Of a stretch of 64,000 bases of DNA, positions 42,161 to 52,815 are shown piece after piece. Below the pieces are notes generated by a model. The model was not told the DNA's origin and searched no databases. It saw only the letters and a list, made by a program, of their open reading frames with translations. This stretch comes from an uncultured Clostridia bacterium (GTDB lineage: Bacteria > Bacillota > Clostridia > Christensenellales > Aristaeellaceae). The position numbers and the translations under genes were made by a program. The stretch spans positions 23,016 through 87,015 of the forward strand of contig CAMJPQ010000003.1 in NCBI GenBank assembly GCA_946407745.1, read 5' to 3'. How positions within the stretch are numbered: position 1 is the first letter of the stretch; each line of letters opens with the position of its first letter.

Positions 42161-43561
42161 ATGGAAGAATTCTTGCAGTTTCTGCAGACCAACTGGCACT
42201 GGATACTGATCGCGATTGCGGTGATCATCATCCTTGTGAAATTCCTACCCCGCTACAAGGTCGCGCCGCCGGACACCGCGCTGATCATTTCCGGCTGGCT
42301 GCGCCGGAACTACAAGGTGCGCAACACAGACGGCACCGTATCGGCAAAGAAGTTCGGCTACCGCATCATCCGCGGCGGCGCAACCTTTTACATCCCCGCC
42401 ATTGAGCGCATCGACCAGCTGGACATGTGCCTGACCCAGGTGGACATTAAAACGGCGCAGCCGGTTCCCACCAAGGAGTACATCTCTGTGCTGGTGGACG
42501 CGGTGGCCAATATCAAGATCGGCTCTGACGACCTTTCCATTGCCACGGCGGCCGAACAGCTGCTGCACTACAACGCGGACCAGATCAAGTCCCTGGCCAA
42601 GGATGTGCTGGAGGGCAACATGCGCGAGATCATCGGCCAGATGACCATCGCCGAGCTGGTGCAGAACCGCGACAAATTCGCGCAGGAGTCCATCCGGGCC
42701 GCCATGGCCGACATGAGCAACATGGGCCTGGAAATCATCAACCTGACCATCCAGAACTTCTCGGACAAGGACGGCAACGTGATCGACACAATGGCTGCCC
42801 GCAACGTGGCCGAGAAGGAGCAGGACAAGCGCATCGCGGAGGCGGAGGCGGAGAAGCAGTCCAAATTTGCGGAGATGCAGGCGGAGGCGGAAATCGCCCG
42901 CCAGAACCGCGACCTTGAGGTGCAGAAGGCGGCCTTCAAGCAGGAAACCGAGGAAGCCCGCGCCAAAGCGGAGATGGCCTACAAGATCGAGCAGGAGCGC
43001 ATCAACAAGACCTTCGCCACCGAGCACGCGGCAGCTGAAATGACCCGGCTGGAAAAGGAGACCGAGCTGAAGCGGCAGGCGGTCGAGATCGAGCGCGAGA
43101 AGCTCAATGTCGAGATCCGCGAGCGCGCTTCCGCTGAGAAAGACCGTGCCATCGCCGAGGCGGAGGCGGAGAAGTACCGCAGGCAGGCTGAGGCCGATGC
43201 CGCGCTGTATGCCGCGGAGAAGGAAGCTGAAGCGATACGGATGAAGGGCGAGGCGGAGGCGGAGACCCTGCGGATGAAGGCCGAGGCCATGAAGCTGTAC
43301 GGCCAGGCCGCCATGATGGAAATGGTGACCGACAAGCTGCCCGAGATTGCCCGCGCGGTCTCCGAGCCGCTGAGCAAGACCGAGAAGATCATCCTCTTCG
43401 GCGAGGGCGGCGCGACCTCCATGGCGCGCGACACCGCGGGAACCATGCTGCAGACCTTCGAGGCTGTGAAGGACGCTGTCGGCCTGGACATTCCCAAGAC
43501 CATCCGGGACGCGACGAGCGGCGGTCTGGTGGGCAAGGCGCCGCAGGAAAACAGCGACTGA
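42161..43561 (+). CDS. Flotillin-like membrane scaffold protein
   Basis: This 466-residue protein has one N-terminal membrane segment (about 13-29), an SPFH/band-7 domain (about 30-210) and a long Ala/Glu-rich coiled coil (about 215-390) containing repeated AEAEAEK motifs. A Gly-rich C-terminal tail follows. This matches FloT/YqiK flotillins, which organise membrane microdomains. An NfeD-type partner, often next door, is absent. It is monocistronic, with its own promoter and terminator. Confidence 0.94.
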   Translation: MEEFLQFLQTNWHWILIAIAVIIILVKFLPRYKVAPPDTALIISGWLRRNYKVRNTDGTVSAKKFGYRIIRGGATFYIPAIERIDQLDMCLTQVDIKTAQPVPTKEYISVLVDAVANIKIGSDDLSIATAAEQLLHYNADQIKSLAKDVLEGNMREIIGQMTIAELVQNRDKFAQESIRAAMADMSNMGLEIINLTIQNFSDKDGNVIDTMAARNVAEKEQDKRIAEAEAEKQSKFAEMQAEAEIARQNRDLEVQKAAFKQETEEARAKAEMAYKIEQERINKTFATEHAAAEMTRLEKETELKRQAVEIEREKLNVEIRERASAEKDRAIAEAEAEKYRRQAEADAALYAAEKEAEAIRMKGEAEAETLRMKAEAMKLYGQAAMMEMVTDKLPEIARAVSEPLSKTEKIILFGEGGATSMARDTAGTMLQTFEAVKDAVGLDIPKTIRDATSGGLVGKAPQENSD

Positions 43562-43586
43562 TATGCCAATACATACTATGTGAACG

Positions 43587-43613
43587 GCCCGCGTCGAAAA
43601 GGCGCGGGCTTTT
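43587..43613 (+). terminator. Flotillin terminator
   Basis: Perfect 7-bp G/C stem (43587-43593 with 43603-43609), TTTT tail. Confidence 0.85.
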
Positions 43614-43718
43614 CAGTGGTGCCGGCATGGCGCGGATTGACGGTGAAACGCCGTTGCCGGAGTGATAAAAACGCAGGATTTGCGCACACGGTGTAATGTT
43701 TTTCCGCTGTCTACCCCC

Positions 43719-43747
43719 TTGCAAAGCGGGGAGCTCTTTTGTAAAAT
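43719..43747 (+). promoter_or_regulatory. serC promoter
   Basis: TTGCAA (43719-43724), 17-bp spacer, TAAAAT (43742-43747), 50 bp before serC. Confidence 0.75.
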
Positions 43748-43797
43748 AACCAAAGGCGCCATGTGACGCCGAATGCCGATAAAAGGAGAGACCGAAC

Positions 43798-44877
43798 ATG
43801 AGCCGTGTGTACAACTTTTCCGCAGGTCCTGCCGTATTGCCTGAAGAAGTGCTGAAGACCGCCGCTGACGAGCTGGTGGAGTACGGCACATCCGGCATGA
43901 GCGTAATGGAGATGAGCCACCGCTCCAAGGACTTTGAAGATATTCTGAATACCGCGGAGGCGGACCTGCGTGAGCTGATGGGCATTCCTGCCAACTACAA
44001 GGTGCTGTTTCTGCAGGGCGGCGGCAACACGCAGTTTGCCATGGTGCCCATGAACCTGATGAAAAACCGCGTGGCGGACTACATCCTCACCGGCCAGTGG
44101 GCCAAGAAGGCGGCCAAGGAAGCGGAGCTGTACGGAAAGGTGAATATCATCGCCTCCTCTGCCGACAAGACCTTCTCCTACATTCCCGACGTGAGCGACC
44201 TGCCTGTCAGCCCCGACGCGGACTATGTCTATATCTGCCAGAACAACACCATTTACGGCACCACCTTCAAAAAGCTGCCGGACACCAAGGGCAAGGACCT
44301 GGTCAGCGATATTTCCTCCATGTTCCTGTCTGAACCCATGGATGTGAGCAAATACGGCATCCTGTGGGGCGGCGTGCAGAAGAACGTGGGCCCGGCGGGC
44401 GTGACCATCGTCATCATCCGCGAAGACCTGATCCGCGAGGATGTGCTGCCCTTCACCCCCACCATGCTGCGCTACAAGACCCACGCTGACAATAATAGCC
44501 TGTATAACACCCCGCCCTGCTACAACATCTATGTCTGCGGCCTGGTGTTCAAGTGGCTCAAGGCCATGGGCGGACTGACCGTGATGCAGCAGCGCAACGA
44601 GAAGAAAGCGGCCATCCTGTACGATTACCTGGACAGGTCCAACCTGTTCAAGGGCACCGTGCGCAAGGAGGACCGTTCCCTGATGAACGTGCCCTTCATC
44701 ACCGGCGACGAGGCGATCGACAAGAAGTTCATTGCCGAGGCCACCGCGGCGGGCTTCAAAAACCTGAAGGGCCACCGCACCGTGGGCGGTATGCGCGCTT
44801 CCCTGTACAACGCCATGCCTGAGGAGGGCGTTGCCAAGCTGGTGCAGTTCATGGAGGACTTCGAGAAAAAGCTGTAA
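43798..44877 (+). CDS. serC: Phosphoserine aminotransferase
   Basis: This 359-residue PLP enzyme converts 3-phosphohydroxypyruvate and glutamate to phosphoserine (serine pathway, also pyridoxal synthesis in some bacteria). It begins VYNFSAGPAVLPEEVL, with MSHRSKDF, LQGGGNTQFAMVPMNL, and the PLP Lys in YGILWGGVQKNVGPAG. C-terminal GHRTVGGMRASLYNA binds substrate. Length is standard. serA, the usual partner, is not adjacent. An AAAGGAGAG site precedes the ATG. Confidence 0.97.
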   Translation: MSRVYNFSAGPAVLPEEVLKTAADELVEYGTSGMSVMEMSHRSKDFEDILNTAEADLRELMGIPANYKVLFLQGGGNTQFAMVPMNLMKNRVADYILTGQWAKKAAKEAELYGKVNIIASSADKTFSYIPDVSDLPVSPDADYVYICQNNTIYGTTFKKLPDTKGKDLVSDISSMFLSEPMDVSKYGILWGGVQKNVGPAGVTIVIIREDLIREDVLPFTPTMLRYKTHADNNSLYNTPPCYNIYVCGLVFKWLKAMGGLTVMQQRNEKKAAILYDYLDRSNLFKGTVRKEDRSLMNVPFITGDEAIDKKFIAEATAAGFKNLKGHRTVGGMRASLYNAMPEEGVAKLVQFMEDFEKKL

Positions 44878-44895
44878 TTCAGAGGAGGGAGAACC

Positions 44896-45933
44896 GTGGC
44901 CCGCGCCGCGAAGAAGAAGAAAAGCGCCGGGGGCATCGCGCTGCGCGTTCTGATCGCCCTGGCGGCGGTTGTCTGCCTGGTGCTGCTGGGCGGAAGACTG
45001 TACTTCCGCCTGCCGGTTCTGTCCTATTACCGCGACTCGGAAAAGGCGTTTGCCATACCGGGGCTGTGGGAGGGCTTTGTGCCGCAGGGCATCAGCTACG
45101 ATGCCGCAAGCGACAGCTTTTTCGTGACCGGCTACCAGAAGGGCGGCGGCGCGTCGCCGGTGTATGTGGTCAGCCGCGCCACCGGCAAGGCGGCCGGGCC
45201 GGTGCGCCTGCTGAAGGAGGACGGCGGCAGCTTCACCGGCCATGCGGGCGGCCTGAGCGTATGGGGCGACTGGGTCTACATCGCCGGCAGCCGCGATGCG
45301 TGCGTCTATGTTTACTCGCGCGAGGCCATCCTTGCCGCGCAGGCGGAGGAGCAGGTGCCGTGCCTGGGCAGCGTGCCCACCCACATAGGGGAGGAGCGCG
45401 TGACCGTGGCCTTTACCACGGTCAGCGGCGACCTGCTGACGGTGGGTGAGTTCTACCGCGAGCCGCAGTATCCCACGCCGGAAAGCCACAAATACACCAC
45501 CCCCGCAGGGGACAGGCAGCAGGCACTGGCGGCCAGCTACCGGCTGGACGCCTCAGCACCGCTGGGGCTGCGCCCCGAGGCTGTGTGCGCCTATACCCTG
45601 CCCGACCAGGCGCAGGGAATGGCGGTGCGGGAGGGCCGGGTGACGGTCTCCACCTCGTGGGGCGCCGCCTTCTCCCGCATGCTGACCTATGAAACGGACG
45701 GATTGGAGCCCTTTGCCTACATTCAGGCGGAAGGGGGCCAGGTGCCCGTTTACGCGCTGGACAGCGCGGCACAGGTGGCGGAGGACAAATTCCCCCCGAT
45801 GAGCGAGGAAATAGAATGGGTGGACGGCCGGCTGTACACCATGTGTGAGTCGGCTTCCAACGCGTATTACTTTGGAAAGCTGACCGGCGGCACCTGGTGC
45901 TATGCCACCCGGATGGCGCCGCAGGATAACTGA
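44896..45933 (+). CDS. Membrane-anchored propeller-like protein of unknown function
   Basis: This 345-residue protein starts at GTG 44896 after GAGGAGGGAG, 18 bp behind serC. One N-terminal membrane helix (about 15-35) follows a basic KKKK stretch. The outside part is rich in short beta-strands: FVPQGISYDAASDSFFVTGY, HAGGLSVWGDWVYIAGS, QGMAVREGRVTVSTSWG and EEIEWVDGRLYTMCESASN. The pattern resembles six- or seven-blade propellers. I cannot name the family. Coexpression with serC is likely; the functional link is unknown. Confidence 0.8.
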   Translation: MARAAKKKKSAGGIALRVLIALAAVVCLVLLGGRLYFRLPVLSYYRDSEKAFAIPGLWEGFVPQGISYDAASDSFFVTGYQKGGGASPVYVVSRATGKAAGPVRLLKEDGGSFTGHAGGLSVWGDWVYIAGSRDACVYVYSREAILAAQAEEQVPCLGSVPTHIGEERVTVAFTTVSGDLLTVGEFYREPQYPTPESHKYTTPAGDRQQALAASYRLDASAPLGLRPEAVCAYTLPDQAQGMAVREGRVTVSTSWGAAFSRMLTYETDGLEPFAYIQAEGGQVPVYALDSAAQVAEDKFPPMSEEIEWVDGRLYTMCESASNAYYFGKLTGGTWCYATRMAPQDN

Positions 45934-45940
45934 CAACGGG

Positions 45941-45964
45941 AAACGGAGCGCAGGCTCCGTTTTT
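45941..45964 (+). terminator. Terminator of serC operon
   Basis: A 9-bp stem (45941-45949 with 45954-45962), 4-nt loop, run of T. Confidence 0.85.
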
Positions 45965-46032
45965 CCGTGCGCACAAATGCAGGCGGCGCAGGGCTTTGCG
46001 CGATTTGCCCTTTGGGCGTGCTGCGGTCTGCC

Positions 46033-46061
46033 TTGACGATTTTGACAATCTGTGATAGCAT
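46033..46061 (+). promoter_or_regulatory. dprA promoter
   Basis: TTGACG (46033-46038), 17-bp spacer, TAGCAT (46056-46061), 80 bp before the GTG start. Confidence 0.6.
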
Positions 46062-46140
46062 TTGCAACCGTACAGGACAGACTGTTTTTCTTAAAGAAAA
46101 CAAGAAGTGCTTTTTCCGCCTGCGCGGGAGGTGACAGGGT

Positions 46141-47247
46141 GTGCGCTATGAGAGGGAGGACGGCTGCAGGGCCTGGCTTACCCTTGGCGGCCTGAGGCCG
46201 CGCCAGACGAAGGCCCTGCTGGAGGAGCACGGCAGCGCGGAGGCGCTGTATGACCGCTTTGTGGCTGAGAAGGGCGCTTTTCTCAGGGAAAAGCTCACCG
46301 AACGCCAGCTGGCTGCCCTGACCGAGGGCGCCGACAGGGAGCGCATGCACGGCCTGATGGTGACAATGAAGGAGCATGGGCTGCGCATCCTCTCCGAGGA
46401 GGATTACGATTATCCTGACGCGCTGCGCGCCATCTCCGACCCACCGCCCTTTCTGTACGTGCAGGGCAGCACACAGGCGCTGAACCAGCCGCGCATGCTG
46501 TGCATGGTCGGCGCGAGGAAGGCTTCCGCACAGGGCGAGGTGGCGGCACAGGAGATTGCGCGTGGGCTGAGTGAGAGCGGGGTCACCGTGGTCAGCGGGC
46601 TTGCGCTGGGCATCGACACCGCGGCGCACCGCGGCTGCCTGGAGGGCGGCAGCCCGACCGTAGCGGTGCTGGCCTGCGGGCTGGACCAGCCCTATCCCGT
46701 GACCAACAGCGACGTGCGCAGGAGTATACTGGAAGCCGGCGGCGCAGTGGTCAGCGAGTTCGCGCCGGGCACGGTGGCCACTCCCTATGCCTTCCCGGTG
46801 CGCAACCGCATCATGTCCGGCATGTGCAGGGGCACAGTGCTGGTGGAGGCGCGCCTGCAGTCCGGCTCGCTGACCACGGTGCACCATGCGCTGGACCAGG
46901 GGCGGGAGGTGTTTGCCTATCCCGGCGTGCCCAACACAGAATACGCCGAGGCGGCGCACCAGCTGCTGCGGGAGGGCGCCCGCTATTTCACCACCGCGCA
47001 GGACATTCTGGAGGACCTGGGCTGGCTGGAGGACCGGCCGCCCACTGTAAAAGAAAAAAGCGCGCTGCCGCCGCTCAGCCCCTCGCAGCAGGCAATCATG
47101 TCGCTGCTGCGGGGAGGCAGCCGCTCGTTGGACGAGCTGGCCGCGGCATCCGAACTGACCGCATCTGACCTGAGCGGAAGCCTGACCATGCTCCAGCTGA
47201 TGGGACTGGTCAGGGCGCTGCCAGGCAAACAATACTGTATCGCATAA
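46141..47247 (+). CDS. dprA: DNA-processing protein DprA
   Basis: This 368-residue Smf/DprA protein loads RecA on incoming single-stranded DNA during transformation. It has an N-terminal SAM-like helical region (1-75), a Rossmann-fold core with MVGARKAS and VVSGLALGIDTAAHRGCL, and a C-terminal winged-helix DML1-like domain (about 305-368). The start is GTG at 46141 following GGGAGGTGACAGG. The order dprA-topA-trmFO is conserved in Firmicutes. Confidence 0.95.
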   Translation: MRYEREDGCRAWLTLGGLRPRQTKALLEEHGSAEALYDRFVAEKGAFLREKLTERQLAALTEGADRERMHGLMVTMKEHGLRILSEEDYDYPDALRAISDPPPFLYVQGSTQALNQPRMLCMVGARKASAQGEVAAQEIARGLSESGVTVVSGLALGIDTAAHRGCLEGGSPTVAVLACGLDQPYPVTNSDVRRSILEAGGAVVSEFAPGTVATPYAFPVRNRIMSGMCRGTVLVEARLQSGSLTTVHHALDQGREVFAYPGVPNTEYAEAAHQLLREGARYFTTAQDILEDLGWLEDRPPTVKEKSALPPLSPSQQAIMSLLRGGSRSLDELAAASELTASDLSGSLTMLQLMGLVRALPGKQYCIA

Positions 47248-47343
47248 TCAGGGGGGCGGGCTGCCCCGGATACCCTCGGCAAAAAAGCGCAGCTGAACGC
47301 CCGCGTTGACCGAAACACATGACCATTGGAGGATCACCCGAAC

Positions 47344-49461
47344 ATGCCAACGCAAAAGAAAAAGCTCATCATTGTCGAATCACCCGCCAAGGCGAGGACC
47401 ATCAGCCGTTTCCTGGGCAAGAACTACAAGGTGGAGGCCTCTCAGGGCCATGTCCGGGACCTGCCGAAGAGCCAGCTGGGCGTGGATGTGAGCAATGACT
47501 TTGAACCCAAGTACATCACCATCCGCGGCAGGGGAGACATACTGGCTGCCATCCGCAAGGAGGCGAAGAACGCCTCCCAGATTTTCCTGGCCACTGACCC
47601 TGACCGCGAGGGAGAGGCCATCTCATGGCACCTGGGCGAGATATTGGGCCTGGACATGGACAAGGCCAACCGCATTGAGTTCCACGAGGTGACCAAGAAG
47701 GCAGTGCAGGCGGCAGTGAAGAATCCGCGGAAGGTGGACATGGACCGCGTGGACGCGCAACAGGCCCGCCGCGTGCTTGACCGCCTGGTGGGCTATAAGA
47801 TCAGCCCGCTTTTGTGGGCCAAGGTCAAAAAGGGCCTGTCCGCCGGGCGCGTGCAGTCTGTGGCAACGCAGATGGTGGTCGCCCGCGAGGAGGAGATCGA
47901 GGCCTTCATCCCTGAGGAGTACTGGGAGATCAGCGCGCAGGGTCGCAGGGGGGAGCAGCGCTTCCTGCTGCGCCTGTACAGCGTGGACGGGGTGAAGCCG
48001 ACCCTCTCGGACGGCGCCGCGGCGGAGAAGGTGCTCAGCCGCATCCGCAGCAGCGCCTTCCGCGTCACCGGCGTGAAGAAGACAGAAAAGCACAAAAACC
48101 CCACCGCGCCCTTCACGACCTCCACCCTGCAGCAGGAGGCCAGCCGCAAGCTGAATTTCTCCACCAGCAAGACCATGCAGGTGGTGCAGCAGCTTTACGA
48201 GGGCGTGGACCTGGCCAAGGAGGGGACACAGGGCCTGGTGACCTATATCCGTACGGATTCCGTGCGCGTGAGCGACGAGGCGCTGGCAGCGGTGCGCCAG
48301 CGCATTCAGGAAAAGTACGGCGAGGATTGCCTGCCGGCCACCCCAAATGTGTACAAGGGCCGCGCCAACGCGCAGGACGCGCATGAGGCCATCCGCCCCA
48401 CGGAGGTGGCGCGCACCCCGGAGAGCGTGAAGGAGTCCCTCACCGGCGACCAGTACAAGCTGTACAGGTTGATTTACAACCGCTTTGTCGCCAGTCAGAT
48501 GACCCCGGCCGTGTACGAGGCGATGACAGCCGAGGCGGAGGGCGGCGGCGTGGCGCTGCGCTTCTACGGTGAACGCAAGGTGTTCAGCGGCTATACCTTG
48601 CTGTATGAGGAATCCACGGACGAGGCGGTGCAGACGGCGGAAACGACACTGCCGGCCCTGAAGGAGGGAGACGCCGTTTCGGTGGAGGAGCCGCAGGCGC
48701 AGCAGCGCTTTACCCAGCCGCCGCCCAGGTATACCGAGGCTTCTCTGGTGCGCACCATGGAGGAAAAGGGCATCGGCCGGCCTTCCACCTACGCGCCTAC
48801 AATTTCCACCATCATCTCCCGTGGCTATGTGAGCAAGGAGCAGAAGCGCCTGTATCCCACAGAGCTGGGACGGATGGTCAACGGCATGATGGAGGAGTAT
48901 TTCGCGGGCATCATCAATACCGAGTTCACCGCCGAGCTGGAAACGGAGCTGGACGCGGTGGAGGAGGGCCAGGAGGACTGGAAGCAGGTGATCCGCGACT
49001 TCTATCCGCCTTTTGAGAAAATGCTGACACGCGCCGAGAGCGAGATTGAGAAGATCGAAATCAAGGACGAGGTCAGCGATGAGCCGTGCGAGAAGTGCGG
49101 CGCCATGCTGGTGTATAAAATGGGTCGCTACGGGCGCTTCCTGGCCTGCCCCAATTTCCCGGAGTGCCGGTTTACCAAGCCGCTGGTGACCTATATCGCG
49201 GCCCCGTGCCCCAAGTGCGGCGCGAGGCTGATGGAAAAAACCAGTAAGAAAAACCGCCGCTTCTATGGCTGCGAGCGCTACCCGGAGTGCGATTTTGTGT
49301 CCTGGGACAAGCCAGTGGAGGAAAAGTGCCCGCAGTGCGGCAGCTATATGACGGAGAAGCGCGGACGCGGCGGCGAGGTGTGGCACCTGTGCGCCAACGA
49401 GACCTGCCGCTATAAGGTGGAGGCGCCGGCAAGCAGTGCGCCGGAGGACGGCGATGAGTGA
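47344..49461 (+). CDS. topA: DNA topoisomerase I
   Basis: This 705-residue type IA topoisomerase relaxes negative supercoils. The Toprim domain has IVESPAKA and [15 protein letters not shown], and the active-site Tyr is in [26 protein letters not shown] and [13 protein letters not shown] follow. The C-terminus carries three Cys4 zinc fingers (near residues 580, 625 and 665). The ATG at 47344 follows TGGAGGAT; an in-frame TTG at 47326 would overlap that site. It overlaps trmFO by 8 bp. Confidence 0.98.
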   Translation: MPTQKKKLIIVESPAKARTISRFLGKNYKVEASQGHVRDLPKSQLGVDVSNDFEPKYITIRGRGDILAAIRKEAKNASQIFLATDPDREGEAISWHLGEILGLDMDKANRIEFHEVTKKAVQAAVKNPRKVDMDRVDAQQARRVLDRLVGYKISPLLWAKVKKGLSAGRVQSVATQMVVAREEEIEAFIPEEYWEISAQGRRGEQRFLLRLYSVDGVKPTLSDGAAAEKVLSRIRSSAFRVTGVKKTEKHKNPTAPFTTSTLQQEASRKLNFSTSKTMQVVQQLYEGVDLAKEGTQGLVTYIRTDSVRVSDEALAAVRQRIQEKYGEDCLPATPNVYKGRANAQDAHEAIRPTEVARTPESVKESLTGDQYKLYRLIYNRFVASQMTPAVYEAMTAEAEGGGVALRFYGERKVFSGYTLLYEESTDEAVQTAETTLPALKEGDAVSVEEPQAQQRFTQPPPRYTEASLVRTMEEKGIGRPSTYAPTISTIISRGYVSKEQKRLYPTELGRMVNGMMEEYFAGIINTEFTAELETELDAVEEGQEDWKQVIRDFYPPFEKMLTRAESEIEKIEIKDEVSDEPCEKCGAMLVYKMGRYGRFLACPNFPECRFTKPLVTYIAAPCPKCGARLMEKTSKKNRRFYGCERYPECDFVSWDKPVEEKCPQCGSYMTEKRGRGGEVWHLCANETCRYKVEAPASSAPEDGDE

Positions 49462-50791
49462 ACGTGTGACCGTGATCGGCGCTGGGCTGGCGGGCAGTGA
49501 AGCGGCCTGGCAGCTGGCGCAGGCCGGAATTGATGTGCGCCTGGTGGAAATGAAGCCGGAAAAGCGCACGCCCGCGCACACCTCCCCGCTGTTTGCGGAG
49601 CTGGTGTGCTCCAACTCGCTGCGGTCTGACCGGCTGACGAACGCGGTGGGGCTGCTGAAGGAGGAAATGCGCACCCTCGGCTCGCTGGTCATGCGCGCGG
49701 CGGATGACGCCCGCGTGCCCGCCGGCGGCGCGCTGGCGGTGGACAGAGATCGGTTTTCGGGCCATATCACAGAGGCGCTGAGAAACCACCCCAATATCGA
49801 GATCTGCGCGGAGGAATGCCGGAAGCTGCCGGAGGGCGCTGTGATTGTGGCCACCGGCCCGCTGACCTCAGACGCGCTGGCGGAGGAGATTGCGGCGCTG
49901 CCAGGCCTGGAGACGCTGAACTTCTACGACGCGGCTGCGCCCATCGTGACAGCGGAATCGCTGAACATGGAGCGGGTGTTCCGCCAGAGCCGCTACGGGC
50001 GGGGGGATGATTACCTCAACTGCCCCATGAACGAAGAGGAGTACAACGCCTTTGTGGACGCCCTGCTGGAGGCGGATTGCGCGCCGGTGCACGGCTTTGA
50101 GGAGACGAAGGTCTTTGAGGGCTGCATGCCTGTGGAGAGCATGGCGCGCAGGGGGCGCATGGTGCTGGCCTTCGGTCCGCTGAAGCCGGTAGGCCTTACC
50201 GACCCCCGCACGGGCCGCGAGCCCTTTGCGGTGGTGCAGCTGCGGCAGGACAATGCGTCCGGCACGCTGTATAACCTGGTGGGCTTCCAGACGAGGCTGA
50301 AATTTCCGGAGCAGAAAAGGGTTTTCGGCATGATTCCCGGCCTGGAGCAGGCGGAATTTGCCCGCTATGGGGTGATGCACCGCAATACCTTCCTGCACTC
50401 GCCGGGCTTCCTGAACGCGCACTTTGAGATGCTTGCGCGCCCGCGCTGCTACTTTGCGGGGCAGATGACCGGCGTGGAGGGCTATGTGGAATCGGCAGCC
50501 AGCGGCCTGCTGTGCGGGCTGTCGCTGGCCAGTGACCTGAAGGGCGGGGGCACGGTGGATTTCCCCCCGATCACCGCCATGGGCGCAATGGGGCGCTATG
50601 TTTCCATGCCCAACCGCCACTTCCAGCCGATGAACTGCTCCTTTGGCCTGCTGGACCCCCTGCCGGTGGACAGGCAGCATAAAAAGATACGGAACAAGGT
50701 CGAGCGCTATACCGCCGTCAGCGAGCGCGCGCTCGAATGGGTGCGCGCGTGGGCCCAGGAGCATGGCTTTGCCGGGGCGGGAGCGAACTGA
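49454..50791 (+). CDS. trmFO: Folate-dependent tRNA m5U54 methyltransferase
   Basis: This 445-residue FAD/NAD-dependent enzyme methylates U54 of tRNAs using methylenetetrahydrofolate. The FAD loop is [57 protein letters not shown] and [16 protein letters not shown] are all TrmFO-specific. The ATG at 49454 overlaps the topA stop and follows GGAGGACG. Confidence 0.97.
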   Translation: MSERVTVIGAGLAGSEAAWQLAQAGIDVRLVEMKPEKRTPAHTSPLFAELVCSNSLRSDRLTNAVGLLKEEMRTLGSLVMRAADDARVPAGGALAVDRDRFSGHITEALRNHPNIEICAEECRKLPEGAVIVATGPLTSDALAEEIAALPGLETLNFYDAAAPIVTAESLNMERVFRQSRYGRGDDYLNCPMNEEEYNAFVDALLEADCAPVHGFEETKVFEGCMPVESMARRGRMVLAFGPLKPVGLTDPRTGREPFAVVQLRQDNASGTLYNLVGFQTRLKFPEQKRVFGMIPGLEQAEFARYGVMHRNTFLHSPGFLNAHFEMLARPRCYFAGQMTGVEGYVESAASGLLCGLSLASDLKGGGTVDFPPITAMGAMGRYVSMPNRHFQPMNCSFGLLDPLPVDRQHKKIRNKVERYTAVSERALEWVRAWAQEHGFAGAGAN

Positions 50792-50896
50792 CGGCTTTCT
50801 CCCGCGATGCGGGCACTTCATACAGGCTTCACAGAGACGAATTAGACTATCTTTGCCCTTTGTGGGCGACAGTGTATTACTGGAGGAGAACAGACA

Positions 50897-51436
50897 ATGA
50901 GTGTGAGTTTTCGCGGCACCACCATCTGCGCGGTCAGGCGCGATGGCAAGACCGCCATTGCCGGCGACGGTCAGGTTACCATGGGCGAGAATGTGGTTTT
51001 CAAATCGACCGCGCGCAAGGTGCGCAGGCTGTATAACGACCAGGTAGTCGTCGGCTTTGCCGGCTCGGTCAGCGACGCGTTCGCGCTGTGCGACAAGTTT
51101 GAGGAAAAGCTGCAGCAGTACGGCGGCAGCCTGGAGCGCGCCGCCGTGGCGCTGGCGCAGCAGTGGCGCAGCGACCAGGGCATGCGCCAGCTGGAATCGC
51201 TGATGATCGTCGCGGACAGGGAGCACCTGCTGATGCTCTCCGGCACAGGCGAGGTGATCGACCCGGACGGGGGAGTGTGCGCCATCGGCTCCGGCGGCAA
51301 CTATGCGCTGGCTGCCGGACGCGCGCTGATGGAGAACACAGACCTCAGCGCGCACGAAATCGCTGAAAAGGCGCTTCACATCGCTGCTTCCATCTGCGTG
51401 TACACCAATGACAATGTGATTGTGGAGGATGTGTGA
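50897..51436 (+). CDS. hslV: ATP-dependent protease peptidase subunit HslV
   Basis: This 179-residue threonine protease is the proteolytic ring of HslUV. The likely catalytic Thr is residue 8 in [14 protein letters not shown], so a 7-residue propeptide must be removed; many HslV proteins expose Thr2 after Met only. GDGQVTMG and [12 protein letters not shown] match the beta-type proteasome fold. The gene ends 1 bp before hslU starts. xerC, usually between trmFO and hslV in Firmicutes, is absent. Confidence 0.96.
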   Translation: MSVSFRGTTICAVRRDGKTAIAGDGQVTMGENVVFKSTARKVRRLYNDQVVVGFAGSVSDAFALCDKFEEKLQQYGGSLERAAVALAQQWRSDQGMRQLESLMIVADREHLLMLSGTGEVIDPDGGVCAIGSGGNYALAAGRALMENTDLSAHEIAEKALHIAASICVYTNDNVIVEDV

Positions 51437-51437
51437 G

Positions 51438-52805
51438 ATGGCTGAACTGACGCCCCGCCAGATAGTGCGGGAACTGGACAGATACATTATCGGCCAGGAC
51501 GAGGCCAAAAAGATGGTGGCCATCGCCCTGCGAAACCGCTATCGCCGCTCCAGGGTGGATGAGGCCATGCGGGAGGAAATCAGCCCGAAGAATATACTGA
51601 TGGTTGGCCCCACGGGCGTTGGCAAAACCGAGATCGCCCGCCGCCTGGCGAAGCTGGCCTCCGCGCCCTTCGTGAAGGTGGAGGCAACCAAATTCACCGA
51701 GGTGGGCTACGTGGGCCGCGATGTGGAGAGCATCGTGCGCGACCTGGCCGAAAACGCCATCCGCATGGTGCGGCAGGAGCATCAGGCGAAGGTGCAGCCC
51801 AGGGCAAAGGTGCTGGCGGAGGACAGGCTGCTGTCCCTCCTGACCGAGCCGCAGAAAAAAACCTCCTCGAACCCGCTGGATTTCCTGCTGGGGAAAAAGA
51901 ACGAACAGCCCCAGCCCACCGAGGCGGAAAAGAACGCCTTCTCGGCACAGCGGGAAGAGGTTCGCCAGCAGCTGATGCGCGGTGAGCTGGAGGACCGCGA
52001 GCTGGACATCGAGGTGGCCGAGGAAATGCCCCAGCTGGAGGTGGGCGGCAGCTCCATCTCTCTGGGCGACATGATGGGCGGCATGATGCCCAAGCGCACC
52101 AAGATCCGCAAGGTCAAGGTCAGCGAGGCGCGGAAAATCCTCATCCAGGAGGAATGCGACAAGCTGATTGACGAGGACGCGGTAAAGGATGAGGCCATCC
52201 GCCGGGCGGAGCAGCACGGGATTGTGTTCATCGACGAGATTGACAAAATCGCGGGCGGACGCGGCGGCCACGGGCCGGATGTGAGCCGCGAGGGTGTGCA
52301 GCGCGATATGCTGCCCATCGTGGAGGGCAGCACGGTGAACACCAAGTACGGTCCCATCAAAACGGATTATATGCTGTTCATCGCGGCGGGTGCCTTCCAC
52401 GTCAGCAAAATCAGCGACCTGATACCGGAACTGCAGGGCCGCTTCCCGGTGCATGTGCAGCTGAAATCCCTCACCCGTGAGGACTTCAAGAAGATACTGA
52501 CCCAGCCCGACAATGCCCTCACCCGCCAGTACAAGGCGCTGCTGGAGGTGGATAAGGTGCTGCTGGAATTTGACGACAGCGCCATACAGGCCATTGCGGA
52601 CGCGGCCTACACCGCCAACGAGAACGCGGAGGACATCGGCGCCCGCCGCCTGCACGCGGTGTTTGAGGAGCTGCTGGAGGATATTTCCTTCAATGCGGGC
52701 GACGAGGATATGCCCCCGGTCAAGCTGACCATCGACGGCAACTATGTGCGCGAGCACCTGAGCGGCGAGAACAAGCCCCAGGATATGCGGAAATACATTC
52801 TGTGA
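51438..52805 (+). CDS. hslU: ATP-dependent protease ATPase subunit HslU
   Basis: This 455-residue AAA+ unfoldase partners HslV. It has Walker A GPTGVGKTE, the long I-domain (about 110-230), Walker B IVFIDEIDK, and the C-terminal tail ending MRKYIL that inserts into HslV. The ATG at 51438 follows GTGGAGGATG. In many Firmicutes codY follows; here proC does. Confidence 0.97.
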   Translation: MAELTPRQIVRELDRYIIGQDEAKKMVAIALRNRYRRSRVDEAMREEISPKNILMVGPTGVGKTEIARRLAKLASAPFVKVEATKFTEVGYVGRDVESIVRDLAENAIRMVRQEHQAKVQPRAKVLAEDRLLSLLTEPQKKTSSNPLDFLLGKKNEQPQPTEAEKNAFSAQREEVRQQLMRGELEDRELDIEVAEEMPQLEVGGSSISLGDMMGGMMPKRTKIRKVKVSEARKILIQEECDKLIDEDAVKDEAIRRAEQHGIVFIDEIDKIAGGRGGHGPDVSREGVQRDMLPIVEGSTVNTKYGPIKTDYMLFIAAGAFHVSKISDLIPELQGRFPVHVQLKSLTREDFKKILTQPDNALTRQYKALLEVDKVLLEFDDSAIQAIADAAYTANENAEDIGARRLHAVFEELLEDISFNAGDEDMPPVKLTIDGNYVREHLSGENKPQDMRKYIL

Positions 52806-52815
52806 GGGATCAGCG

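Noticed and set aside
47623..49854. 743-codon open frame on the minus strand
   Set aside because: Antisense to topA and trmFO; composition and lack of motifs mark it as a shadow.
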